The notes beneath the pieces were generated by a model. It was not told the origin of the DNA, searched no databases, and saw only the letters and a list, made by a program, of their open reading frames with translations. This document shows, one piece after another, positions 51,567 through 60,380 of a stretch of 64,000 nt of DNA (its first letter is position 1; the number at the start of each line of letters is the position of its first letter). This DNA comes from Thraustochytrium sp. TN22. Lineage: Eukaryota > Sar > Bigyra > Thraustochytrida > Thraustochytriidae. The stretch is taken from the NCBI GenBank assembly GCA_013306675.1, contig JABLUY010000038.1, positions 120,721 to 184,720 on the forward strand. The letters run 5' to 3'. The translations under genes were made by a program, and so were the position numbers.

Positions 51567-52073
51567 ATGGCCGGGCTCATCCCGCCGCTCAACTACGGCA
51601 TGGTGGAGGTGGACCTGCACCGGTCGGGCTTGCCGAACGAGCTCAACCTGCGCTTTCTGGAGCAGCTCAAGCTCAAGACGGTCGTGTACCTGGGCGGCGA
51701 CGACCTCTTGGACGTGTCCTTCTCGCGCTTCTTGGAGGACCACAATGTAAATCACTTCAACCTGGGCGCCGGTGAATCGGCCAGGGCGCTTTACGCGCCC
51801 ATTAGTGAGGACACTGTGCTGGCGGCACTGCGCATCATCCTGGACCGCTCACATCATCCCATGCTCGTGTGCGACCACCAGGGCTCGCATCGCACGGGCG
51901 TCGCTATTGGCGCGCTGCGCAAGTGCCTTCGCTGGTCGCTCACCTCCATCTGGGACGAGTACAGGCGCTACGCCGGCAGCAAGGTGCGTCCTGCCAACGA
52001 GCAGTTCATCGAGCTCTTCGACACGGACCTGGTGGACGTGCCTCCCAACCCGCCGGACTGGTTCAAGCCATGA
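51567..52073 (+). CDS. SIW14/OCA-type atypical phosphatase-fold protein with altered P-loop
   Basis: The 168-residue protein has the plant/fungal DSP (SIW14, OCA1) pattern: IPPLNYGMVEVDLHRSGLPN at the start, then LKLKTVVYLGG, a Cys-to-Arg loop and SIWDEYRRYAGSKVRPANEQF. Active family members carry HCxxGKHRTG and hydrolyse inositol pyrophosphates. Here the loop reads VCDHQGSHRTG. Aligned by the invariant G.HRTG, the nucleophilic Cys position is Asp and the preceding His is Cys. The protein may be a pseudophosphatase like some yeast OCA-complex members, or may use the shifted Cys. The ATG at 51567 follows a long GC-rich 5' region and gives the expected N-terminus. Confidence 0.9.
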   Translation: MAGLIPPLNYGMVEVDLHRSGLPNELNLRFLEQLKLKTVVYLGGDDLLDVSFSRFLEDHNVNHFNLGAGESARALYAPISEDTVLAALRIILDRSHHPMLVCDHQGSHRTGVAIGALRKCLRWSLTSIWDEYRRYAGSKVRPANEQFIELFDTDLVDVPPNPPDWFKP

Positions 52074-52405
52074 CGTGGATTCGGAATCTCGTTCGCACGG
52101 GCTGCGTTTTCCACGGCGAATGCCCCTCGTTTGCAGGCTTGCACATTTTCGCACCTCATTGCCGGTGCCTGATTCCTACCGACTCGCAACCAGGTGTCAG
52201 GGCCTGCCAGTTCCTTTTTGCATGCAACCGTTGCTCGTCGTTCGGGTGCGCCTGCATCAGCGGCCAGGTGCGCCCTGCTCCTAGCTAAGAGAGCTAGCTA
52301 AAGTGCTGCAAGCAAATCATTGACACGGTCGCGCTCCCAACACTACGAGGCCTTTTTATAAAGATGGAGTGATGCGCAAAACCTCAACGCCAATCTTACT
52401 TGCTG
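52074..52405. other. Convergent 3' spacer
   Basis: Sequence between the phosphatase-fold gene and EMC6. No gene is seen. Confidence 0.6.
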
Positions 52406-52750
52406 TTAGTAAATGTGCACTAGGGCATACATGAGCGTCCAGTACAGGACGAAGGCGAGCGCCTCGTTGCCGATGCCGGACGTCAAGAACGTGAGCGTCG
52501 ACGTCTGCGGCAGGTAGATCTTCGTGCGCCCGCCAAAGTTGTAAAAGGCAATGGCCGCCGACGTGAGCACGTACTGGATCACAAAGAACGCAAACCCCTT
52601 GAGCCCAGTGAAGCCAAAGATGCCGGCCGAGAAGCCGCCCACGATCGTCGCGATCGTGCGGATGTACGCGATCGACTTGGTGTTGCTGCGCACGCTGTTG
52701 GGGTCAAAGAGCTCCGGCTCCTCGCTCGGCATGCCCGGCGCGCCCTCCAT
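52406..52750 (-). CDS. EMC6: ER membrane protein complex subunit 6
   Basis: The 114-residue protein has a soluble N-terminus and three membrane helices: ATIVGGFSAGIFGFTGLKGF, FFVIQYVLTSAAIAFYNF and ALAFVLYWTLMYALVHIY. The order, the TGLxGF motif, the terminal LVHIY and the size (animal EMC6 is about 110) match EMC6, a core membrane subunit of the ER insertase that places tail-anchored and first-helix segments. The ATG at 52750 gives the usual length. The frame is open upstream to 53008, but that part is Arg/Ala-rich and not conserved. Confidence 0.93.
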   Translation of the reverse strand: MEGAPGMPSEEPELFDPNSVRSNTKSIAYIRTIATIVGGFSAGIFGFTGLKGFAFFVIQYVLTSAAIAFYNFGGRTKIYLPQTSTLTFLTSGIGNEALAFVLYWTLMYALVHIY

Positions 52751-53330
52751 CCTCCCTGCGCCTCCGCGCGCGCTGGCCCTGCGCCGCCGCCTCGCTGCCG
52801 CCCGCCCTGCGCCCGCTCCCACGCCCCCGCCCGCGCCCGCGCCCGCGCCGCGCCCGCGCCCGCGTCCTCCCGCGCGCGCAGCGGCCGCGACTGCCGCGTG
52901 GCGGTCGCTCGGCCAGGTCGGCGCGGGGCGTTGCGCGCGCCGCGGCGAGGGCGCGGCGAGGCGCGGCAGCAGCTGCAGCTGCACAGGAGCGTGCAGCAAA
53001 GGCTGCAAAGCTGCCAGCTAGCTAGCTAGCTGCGCGCCGCAGACTCACCCGGAGACTGACGACAGTGACGAGGCGGGCTCGGGCGTCTCCCGCGCTGCCA
53101 GTCGACGAGTCTCGGACGAGATGATGTCGAGGCCAAGTGGATAAGCAACTTCGCCTGCAGTCACTGCAGTGCTTAGTGCCAGTGCCAGAGCGCCGCAGAC
53201 TTGGAGAGAGCTGACTGTGAGTCCGAGTCCGAGTCCAACGTGGCACGCGCGCGCTCCTCCACGGCGGCGGCGAGCACTGCAAATCAGATCACTGCAGAAT
53301 CGGCCTGCGACGCACGCACGCGCGCGCAGG
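52751..53330. other. Divergent promoter region (EMC6 / sulfotransferase)
   Basis: The left half is extremely GC-rich (GCCCGC runs, 52800-52870). No gene is supported. Confidence 0.5.
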
Positions 53331-54584
53331 ATGAGCGACGCGACCTTGCGGCGCCGCGGCGCTGGCGCTGGGGCTGATGATGCGACGACCGCGGCGCCTG
53401 AGACGCCGACTGCGCCTGCGGCGACGGATGATGATGACAGGGCGGCGCGCCTTGCTGCGCGTCAGAAGAAGCGCTTCTGGCTCAAGCTCCAGCTGGCGGG
53501 CGCCGTGGCGCTGCTTGTGCTGGTGATGGCCGTCAACCCGATGACCATCGGCCACTTTGGGTGGATGCGCGAGGCGTGCCAGGGCGTCTGCTCCGTGCCG
53601 CTGGAGGAGCGCGACGCGCGGTGCGGGCCGACCGACTCGGAGCGCGTTGTCTTCGTGCGCGTCCCCAAGACGGGCAGCAGCACGATCGAAAAGGTGGCGC
53701 GCGAGCTGCGCCGGGTCAAGATGTACAACATGGTGGACATGCACGAGTCCGCGGACGCCGTGCACGTTCTGGAGCCCACGATCGGCATGCCCGACACGCC
53801 GGGCTACGCGAACTCGGACCTGCGCAAGGCCGCCACCGCGCGCGCCAAATTCCTCATCAACAAGGGCGAGACCTTGCTGTACGCGCCCTACAAGGGAACC
53901 AACCGCACCCTCTTTTACGGCCACGTCTTCCACCTGGACTGGCCCGCCGCTGCCAAGCTGCCGCGCCGCAACTGGGAGACCTTCGTGCCGGACTGGGTCT
54001 GGGACGCCATCCACTACAAGCGCGCCAGCGCGGAGGACATGAAGGACGTTCTCGAGTTCACCGTGCTGCGCCGCCCGCAGGATCGCCTGCGCTCCATGTA
54101 CTACTACACGCGCACGCACGCCTACAACGACATCTGGCGCGCCGACCTGATCGAGCGGCGTGGGAATCTGTCCTTTGTCGACTGCATCCGCGACCCGGCC
54201 TGTATTGAGACCAACGACCTGCGCCGCTGGTGCTCGTTGCAGACCCAGTTCATCTGCGGCTACGGCGACGTGTGCACGCGCCCGCTCAACCGCGACTCGC
54301 TCGCCGCCGCCAAGGACAACCTGCGCAACATGTTGCTCGTCGGCACGCTCGAGCGCCTCCCCGACGTGTTCCGCATGCTCGAGCGCCTCCTGCCCACCTA
54401 CTTTGAAGGCGTCAACGTCACGGACCTCCCGCACGAGAAGCACTACGCCGAGATCCCCCGCCACACCAAGGACTACACCGAAGACGACCAGGCCGTCCTC
54501 GACGACCTCTGCTCCCTCGACAACGAGCTCTACGCCCTCGCCGACGAGCTCTTCTCCCAGCGGCTCGCCGACTGCCTCCCCTGA
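53331..54584 (+). CDS. Heparan-sulfate 2-O-type sulfotransferase (Sulfotransfer_2), type II membrane
   Basis: The 417-residue protein has a cytosolic Ala/Asp-rich N-terminus, a signal-anchor helix (about 51-68) and a luminal sulfotransferase domain. The 5'-phosphosulfate loop is VRVPKTGSSTIEKVA (about 110-124). The 3'-phosphate motif is FTVLRRPQDRLRSMYYYTR (about 243-261). FYGHVFHLDW matches the strand with the catalytic His found in 2-O-sulfotransferases. A pair of Cys-containing loops (DCIRDPACIE and WCSLQTQFICGYGDVC) resembles uronyl/heparan 2-O-sulfotransferases. It transfers sulfate from PAPS to a Golgi glycan; sulfated extracellular polysaccharides are a plausible product in marine protists. 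The ATG at 53331 is the first in-frame ATG near the anchor. Confidence 0.92.
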   Translation: MSDATLRRRGAGAGADDATTAAPETPTAPAATDDDDRAARLAARQKKRFWLKLQLAGAVALLVLVMAVNPMTIGHFGWMREACQGVCSVPLEERDARCGPTDSERVVFVRVPKTGSSTIEKVARELRRVKMYNMVDMHESADAVHVLEPTIGMPDTPGYANSDLRKAATARAKFLINKGETLLYAPYKGTNRTLFYGHVFHLDWPAAAKLPRRNWETFVPDWVWDAIHYKRASAEDMKDVLEFTVLRRPQDRLRSMYYYTRTHAYNDIWRADLIERRGNLSFVDCIRDPACIETNDLRRWCSLQTQFICGYGDVCTRPLNRDSLAAAKDNLRNMLLVGTLERLPDVFRMLERLLPTYFEGVNVTDLPHEKHYAEIPRHTKDYTEDDQAVLDDLCSLDNELYALADELFSQRLADCLP

Positions 54585-55282
54585 TGTCCATGTCCGTCCG
54601 CACCTTGCTGACGTCAGCCACGCCCCCACGTCGTCGCTCTCTTGGCTACGTCGTCCCGAGAACCTCCTACGTTAGGCCAGCTCGCTCATAAAGAAACCAG
54701 GAACTCCCTGTGTCTCCCAGCCAGCCTGCTGCAGCAGTGCAGTGCCTGCCTGCCTGCAGCGCGTAAGCGCTTTCGCGCTCCGCCCCTGCGTCGTTGCCTG
54801 CGACGCCGCGCGGGGCCGTCGCCGCCGCCTGCCTGCTCTCCTCACTCACTGTCGCAGCCTGAGATCCTAGGATGCGGCTCTTCTGGGAGGGGGGATGGAG
54901 GGTGCGGAGCAGAGGCCTGGCAGCGCCTGCGCGGCAGCGAGCTGCGCGCCACGCCACGCTTCGAGCAAGCTGCGCAGGCGCGCGCTCCAGCGAGTAGAGC
55001 AGCCAAGCTAGCTAGCTGGTCGCGGCGGCGCAAAAGCGGCCGGCAGAAGGAAGGAGCGGCCGCTGCACTGCAGGCGGAGGCAGAGGCAGAGGCAGTCAAG
55101 CCGCGCGAAGCCCCGGCAAACCCCGTTCGCAGCCGCGGCGTCCGTCGCTCGCGCGCGCGCTCTCGCCCGGCCGCCCGGCCGCCCGCCGCGAGCGTCCGTG
55201 CGCGCGCGCGAGAGAGAGAGAGAGGCGGAGGAGAGCTCGGCGCGGCCGCCCGCGCGCCGCAGCAGCAGCACAGGCGAAGACC
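54585..55282. other. GPAT promoter/5'UTR spacer
   Basis: GC-rich region without a supported gene. It includes short CTGC, AGCT and GA runs just before the GPAT start. Confidence 0.5.
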
Positions 55283-57346
55283 ATGGACACAGGCGAGGTC
55301 GCGAAGAAGGACGGCGAGGAGGAGAAGGTGGAGGAGAAGGAGCACCAGGAGCAACTGGAGGAGCTGGAGCGAGAGCAGGCCGACACGCAGCAGGGGGAGC
55401 AGGAGCAGGACGAGGATGGGGCGCAGCAGGATCAGGACGAGCTGGCGCAAGGGGAGGAAGAGCAAAACTCCTCGTCGTCAGATTCGGAGGAAGGGGAGCT
55501 GGGCGACACCGTGTCGCCCTTGACAGCAGCGTACATGTTCCCGCGCGGGTCGCTGCCGGCCGACCCACGGACACTGCCCTCCACACGCAGCCTGGCGAGC
55601 TCGTCGTCGGACAACTCGCTGGAGGAGGACGAGGAGGACACCTTCCGCGACCCCCTGACGCGAGGCGCGCGTGCCGACGGCAACCACCTTGTGAACTTCG
55701 AGCTGGATGCGACGGACGGCGGCCACATGCGGCGCAACACGCAGTCGTCCTTTGCGTCCATCATGAGCGCCGAGACGGACGACGACGACACGGCCAACTT
55801 CGATCCGCGCCGAGTCGGCATGGAGAATGCGGTCTTCGGCGACTTCGACATGAAGCGTAGCGCGTCAACCCAGGACTTCATCACCTCGTACATCGACGAC
55901 GAGATGGCGCGCCGCAACTTTCCGGGCCGCCTCTCCGTCATCGCCAACGAGAGCCTCACGGCGCGGCGCCGCATGCGCCGCGCGCGCGGATCCGAGGAAC
56001 CCGTGCCCGAGGGCGACGAAGACGCCGAAGCCGCTGACGCCGACGCCGCTGCCGCTGCTGCGTCCGGCGCGGACGCCGCGGACGCCGACGCTACGGGCGG
56101 CGACGCGCACCACCGCCCGACCTCGCTGCTGAAGAAGCAGCCCCGTCACGACGAGTTCCAGCCCGCCGAGTCCGTGCCGTCGCCGCCACCCTCCAAGACC
56201 GACCACTCGCTCGCCGCCGAGTTCTTCTCCGCCACCGCCGATGTCTACATGGAGGGCGTCATGTCCATCGTCGACGACAACTTCTGGAAGTGCTTCGAGA
56301 GCAAGAAGCCGCGCCCCTGGAACTGGAACGCCTACCTCTGGCCCATGTGGGTGCTCGGCGTCCTGCTGCGCTACTTTGTGCTCTTCCCGATCCGCCTCGT
56401 CATCTTCGTGCTCGGCTGGATCTTCTTTGGCATCGGCATGACGCTGGTGCAGACGCTGCTCAGCCCCGGCGCCACGCGCACCCACGTCGAGCACCGCCTC
56501 ATCATGATGATGTGCGGCGTCTTTTGCATCACCTGGGGCGCCGTCATCCGCTACCACGGCTCCTACGTCAAGCCCAAGCCGGGCCAGTGCCACCCGGTCT
56601 ACGTGGCTAACCACACCTCCATGATCGACGTCATCATCCTCCAGCAGATGCGCTGCTTCTCCCTCGTCGGCCAGCGCCACAAGGGCATCGTGCGCTTTCT
56701 CCAGGAGGTCGTCCTCGGCTGCCTGCAGTGCGTCTGGTTCGACCGCGGCGAGATCAAGGACCGCGCCGTCGTCGCGCAAAAGCTCAAGGAGCACGCCCTC
56801 GACCCCACCCGCAACCCGCTTCTCGTCTTCCCCGAGGGGACCTGCGTCAACAACGAGTACATCATCCAGTTCAAGAAGGGCATCTTCGAGATTGGCGTCC
56901 CCGTCGTTCCCGTTGCCATCAAGTACAACAAGCTCTTTGTCGACCCCTTTTGGAACTCGCGCATGCAGTCCTTTCCCATGCACCTCGTCGAGCTCATGAC
57001 CTCCTTTTGCCTCATTTGCGATGTGTGGTACCTCAAGCCCCACGTGCGTCGCCCCAACGAGTCCTCCACCCAGTTCGCTGCCCGCTGCAAGAAGTCCATC
57101 GCTGACAAGGCTGGCCTCGAGAACGTCAACTGGGACGGCTACATGAAGTACTGGAAGCCCTCCGCGCGCTACCTCCACGCGCGCCAGCAGATTGTTGCTG
57201 ACAAGCTTCGCAACATTCACATCCCTGACCGCGATGAGGACAGCGACAACAACGACGTTTCCGACAACAACGACGTTTCCGACAGCCACGACGTTTCCGA
57301 CAGCCACGGCGCTGCCTCTCCCCTTGGCAAGATGCACTCGAACTGA
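55283..57346 (+). CDS. ER glycerol-3-phosphate acyltransferase (GPAT3/4/9-like)
   Basis: The 687-residue protein has a long acidic/Gln-rich disordered N-terminus (about 1-320) and two or three helices (about 352-430: MWVLGVLLRYFVLFPIRLVI and following). The PlsC catalytic domain has NHTSMID (HX4D, His444/Asp449), VWFDRGEIKDR, FPEGTCVNNEYIIQFKKG (FPEGT at 516-520) and VPVAIKYNK. The extended EGTCVNNEYIIQFKKG block and C-terminal WDGYMKYWKPSARYLHARQQ distinguish the GPAT3/4/9 branch from LPAATs. It catalyses the first step of glycerolipid synthesis (lysophosphatidate from G3P and acyl-CoA) and could be central in an oil-accumulating organism. The extreme C-terminus has four tandem DNNDVS/DSHDVS repeats. 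The ATG at 55283 follows GCGAAGACC. Confidence 0.94.
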   Translation: MDTGEVAKKDGEEEKVEEKEHQEQLEELEREQADTQQGEQEQDEDGAQQDQDELAQGEEEQNSSSSDSEEGELGDTVSPLTAAYMFPRGSLPADPRTLPSTRSLASSSSDNSLEEDEEDTFRDPLTRGARADGNHLVNFELDATDGGHMRRNTQSSFASIMSAETDDDDTANFDPRRVGMENAVFGDFDMKRSASTQDFITSYIDDEMARRNFPGRLSVIANESLTARRRMRRARGSEEPVPEGDEDAEAADADAAAAAASGADAADADATGGDAHHRPTSLLKKQPRHDEFQPAESVPSPPPSKTDHSLAAEFFSATADVYMEGVMSIVDDNFWKCFESKKPRPWNWNAYLWPMWVLGVLLRYFVLFPIRLVIFVLGWIFFGIGMTLVQTLLSPGATRTHVEHRLIMMMCGVFCITWGAVIRYHGSYVKPKPGQCHPVYVANHTSMIDVIILQQMRCFSLVGQRHKGIVRFLQEVVLGCLQCVWFDRGEIKDRAVVAQKLKEHALDPTRNPLLVFPEGTCVNNEYIIQFKKGIFEIGVPVVPVAIKYNKLFVDPFWNSRMQSFPMHLVELMTSFCLICDVWYLKPHVRRPNESSTQFAARCKKSIADKAGLENVNWDGYMKYWKPSARYLHARQQIVADKLRNIHIPDRDEDSDNNDVSDNNDVSDSHDVSDSHGAASPLGKMHSN

Positions 57347-57830
57347 TTGCTAGAAAACCCCATAACCACTTTCATGTACGCTCAACACAAGCAAAAGAAA
57401 CTTTCGATGAGGACGACGATGTGCGATATGACGTGAACAAATGACACAAGCTTCGCACGGACCACATGACAGCCAGCAAATCCCGGCACTCAAGGTCAAG
57501 TACGGCGGCTAGGACGGCATCGTGCACGACACCACCGGCGGCGAGGTGCTCACCAGCTACCACAGCACCGTGACCTGGAAGAGGCTGCAGGGCAAGACCG
57601 CCTGATCATACATCTGGCCGACCACGGCCGGGCAGGCGACGTCGTCACCGGAGTCCTTGACCAGCGCCGCAGGCTAGGCCAAATGGCAGACCTAGAACAG
57701 CTCAACCATCTTCCCTCTCTCGTGCTCTAGCTAGTACTTGCCGAGCAGGTGGAGTGGGGCAGGACCGCCCTGGGCGAACCCGAGCCCCCCGAGCATCGAG
57801 TCTGACACCACCAAGCCCGTGCGACCTTCT
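57347..57830. other. Spacer with possible coding relic
   Basis: In 57482-57605 one plus frame reads PALKVKYGG, stop, DGIVHDTTGGEVLTSYHSTV and on to a stop. It has host-like codon bias and one in-frame TAG, and may be a gene fragment. Nothing else is seen. Confidence 0.35.
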
Positions 57831-58775
57831 TCACACAACATCTTCATTCACTACATTACGCTGCTCAGGTGTGAGATAAATCAGTGCCGTGTACACCACG
57901 AAACTCCCGAACGTGTAAACATACAGGGCAATCAGAAGACCCTCGCTGCAAGCCTGCCTTTGCAGCGACGACCACTCGTCGCTAATGAGAATCGCAACGG
58001 TCGACGCCAAGACCACCAACACCGTCAGCACGCCCAGGCCGGCCTTCCATCCGGGCTCGCTCGACGTGCTCACCTCGCTCCAGCGCAGGCACAGCAAGCC
58101 ACCCATGAGGACAGCCAGCTGCCCCGGCCACACCAGCGCCAGGCCCATGGGGCGCCTGTCCGACGGATAGGACAGCAGCACCACGGCCAAGCCCACGTTG
58201 CCCTGCACGGCCAACGTCAGCCACAGCCGGTCCATAAACGCCCGCATGCGGCTGCCCGCGTGCCACGCGTGAAGGAATCCAAAGACCATCGAGACCACCA
58301 GCAACACAAAGCCTACCGCGGCAAGCGCCGGCGACACCTCCCTGCACGTCCCGCCGCTCTCGTACAAGGATAAAGACAGCAGATACAACACGTTGCCCAG
58401 GTCTGCCACGCCCTTGGGCGGGTACTTGGCCTCCTCGCTGCGCGCATCTCGCAGCACCAACATCAGCCCCGTGATGCCGCACAGCGCGACCGCGAGCGCC
58501 ACCCAGTACTGCACCGTTCGCACGCCATTGTATTCGCCCATTAGCGCCAGGCACGCCGCCACCAGGTCGAAGCCCGCCTCGGCTGCGACGCACGCCTTGA
58601 GCGCGGCTTGCTGCCTCCGGGTCGTCCTCGCCGTCGCCGCCGCCTCCGCCGCCCTGGCCGCTCGCCCTGCGTCCGCTGGCCCTTCGTCCACCGGCCCAGC
58701 CGCCGCCGGCCCAGCCGCCACCACCTCCATGGCCCTCGCGCCCTCGCCCTCCCGCTCCACCGCCACCACGCTCAT
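57831..58775 (-). CDS. Multi-spanning membrane protein of unknown function, paralog 1
   Basis: From ATG 58775 (MSVVAVEREG) the product is 314 residues; the frame is open to 58970. After an Ala-rich N-terminus there are about eight hydrophobic helices. They include VQYWVALAVALCGITGLMLV, VLYLLSLSLYESGG, VGFVLLVVSMVFGFLHAWHAG and GLGVLTVLVVLASTVAILI. No known family or motif is recognised. The layout and several local strings (YP-K---D-G-V, T-CR, HAW) match the next gene, so the two are tandem paralogs. The substrate or role is unknown. Confidence 0.8.
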   Translation of the reverse strand: MSVVAVEREGEGARAMEVVAAGPAAAGPVDEGPADAGRAARAAEAAATARTTRRQQAALKACVAAEAGFDLVAACLALMGEYNGVRTVQYWVALAVALCGITGLMLVLRDARSEEAKYPPKGVADLGNVLYLLSLSLYESGGTCREVSPALAAVGFVLLVVSMVFGFLHAWHAGSRMRAFMDRLWLTLAVQGNVGLAVVLLSYPSDRRPMGLALVWPGQLAVLMGGLLCLRWSEVSTSSEPGWKAGLGVLTVLVVLASTVAILISDEWSSLQRQACSEGLLIALYVYTFGSFVVYTALIYLTPEQRNVVNEDVV

Positions 58776-59510
58776 CGCATGGCCCTGGACGATCTCAGGC
58801 TGGTCAACCTTGCGAAGCGCTACTGCACGCACTGCCAGTGCCAGTGGCAGCGCGTGCAGTGCCGGGAACTCGCCTCCCACGGAAGCCGGCAGCCTCGAAG
58901 ACGAGACTCGGGTTGGGCGCACGGCAGCGGACATGCCCCGGCCAGGGGTCTTGTGACAAGCGCACGCCAAAGCGAGATCTTTGGGTGTTTTGGGGACCGT
59001 GGCGGCGATGAACGAACAAAGCGTTCATAGTGCCGATAAGCGCCCTGTCATGGAAGCGCGCTCAGCTTTGGCTGGCCCAGCCTGGTCGAATGGGGTTTCG
59101 GCCGCACAAGGGCAGTACCAATTGTTTGTTTCTTGAAAGTCGTGAGAAACAGGAAACCAAGAGCCATCAAGATTCTTTCTTTACGACGATCCGTAAGCCG
59201 ACAAAAAGCACGAGGGCCTGACGATACCGAGGGCCAGCGTGCCTGTCTGCAGCCCCTGCTTGCGCAGACGGTGCGCGTGCGTGGGCGCGTCCATGACGGC
59301 GTCCATGCCGCGCGCAAGGGAGGATGAGGAGGACCCGGTCTTCCGCAAGCTGCAGCGCAAGGGCGAGCGCGGGCATTTTTACGCGCTGAGCGTGCTCTGC
59401 CCATGATGATAAACCTCGTGGGCGTGCCGCCTTGTCCGCTCGTAGTCACTGCCGAACCGCATCATGAAACTTGAAGGAAAACATCATTCGGTGGTACCCT
59501 TTGACTTTTG
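58776..59510. other. Spacer between the paralogs
   Basis: A small plus-strand ORF at 59293-59406 (37 codons, MTASMPRAREDEEDPVFRKL start) reads coding-like. It lacks support otherwise and could be a terminal exon or relic. Confidence 0.35.
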
Positions 59511-60380
59511 TCACACGAAAAAGCGCTCGTCCAGGTGGAGCTCCGGCAAAGTATCATAATCCATCACGAGCAGTGGCACCCAGGTCACCAACATACTCAC
59601 AATGCCCAGCACGTACATGCATATGAGCACCTCGCCGTGGCACACCGTCTCAAAGGCGCGCGGCACTTCCAGCGCTATACTAACGAGCCCCAGGACGCCG
59701 CATGCGACCGCGACAAGCATGAGAAACTTGAAGCCGTGCGCGTCGCGCGCGTTGAGGCGCGTGGTAAAGGTCAGCGTCAGCAAGCACTGCAGAGGCACGC
59801 CAACCGCCACCCAGAGGAGCAGGCCATTTAGCTGCGATGGAACCGGGTACGACCGAGCAATCAAGACCACCATCGGCCCAAATACGACGATCGATGCAAC
59901 CGGCTGCCGCTTGACGTAGTAGCTCAGCGCGGTTTTCACCTTCCACGCGTGGACCAGCGCCACGCCCGCGGACAGAGCCACCACCACGGCACCCACGGCG
60001 AAGCCCGCATCCAGCGTTCTGCACGTCGAAGAGGGCTCCGCGGCGCCTGCCGGCATAAAGTACAGCGACAGCTGCATCACCACGCCCACGTCGCTCAGAA
60101 GCTTTGCCGGATACGCCTTCTCGCCGATGCGAGCCAGGTCCACAATGAGCCACACCGCCGCCACGCCGCTGCAGCACAGGCCCAGCACGGCCGTCCACCA
60201 CTGCAGCGTCTCCAGCTCGTACGCCGCCACCGCGAGCCCGCTCGTGACCACCCCGAAGACCACTTCCAGCGCCACGCTTACCAGGAGAACCCGCTGCAGC
60301 CGAACCTCGCGTGGGTCCCCGTACTCGGCGTGCGCGCTCGTCGCGAGCGCCGCCGACGCGGACCCGTGCGCCTTCACCAT
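59511..60380 (-). CDS. Multi-spanning membrane protein of unknown function, paralog 2
   Basis: From ATG 60380 (MVKAHGSASAALATS) the product is 289 residues with about eight hydrophobic helices. Examples are LLVSVALEVVFGVVTSGLAV, WWTAVLGLCCSGVAAVWLIV, AVVVALSAGVALVHAWKV and VLICMYVLGIVSMLVTWVPL. It matches paralog 1 in helix order and in landmarks such as YPAKLLSDVG, STCRTLDAGF, VHAWK and a C-terminal EV..C helix. No known family was recognised. The frame extends upstream to 60536 through Arg-rich sequence, which I exclude. Confidence 0.8.
   Translation of the reverse strand: MVKAHGSASAALATSAHAEYGDPREVRLQRVLLVSVALEVVFGVVTSGLAVAAYELETLQWWTAVLGLCCSGVAAVWLIVDLARIGEKAYPAKLLSDVGVVMQLSLYFMPAGAAEPSSTCRTLDAGFAVGAVVVALSAGVALVHAWKVKTALSYYVKRQPVASIVVFGPMVVLIARSYPVPSQLNGLLLWVAVGVPLQCLLTLTFTTRLNARDAHGFKFLMLVAVACGVLGLVSIALEVPRAFETVCHGEVLICMYVLGIVSMLVTWVPLLVMDYDTLPELHLDERFFV

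Noticed and set aside
57372-57563. 63-residue minus ORF downstream of GPAT
   Set aside because: No motif, and it overlaps the plus-strand relic with better codon bias.
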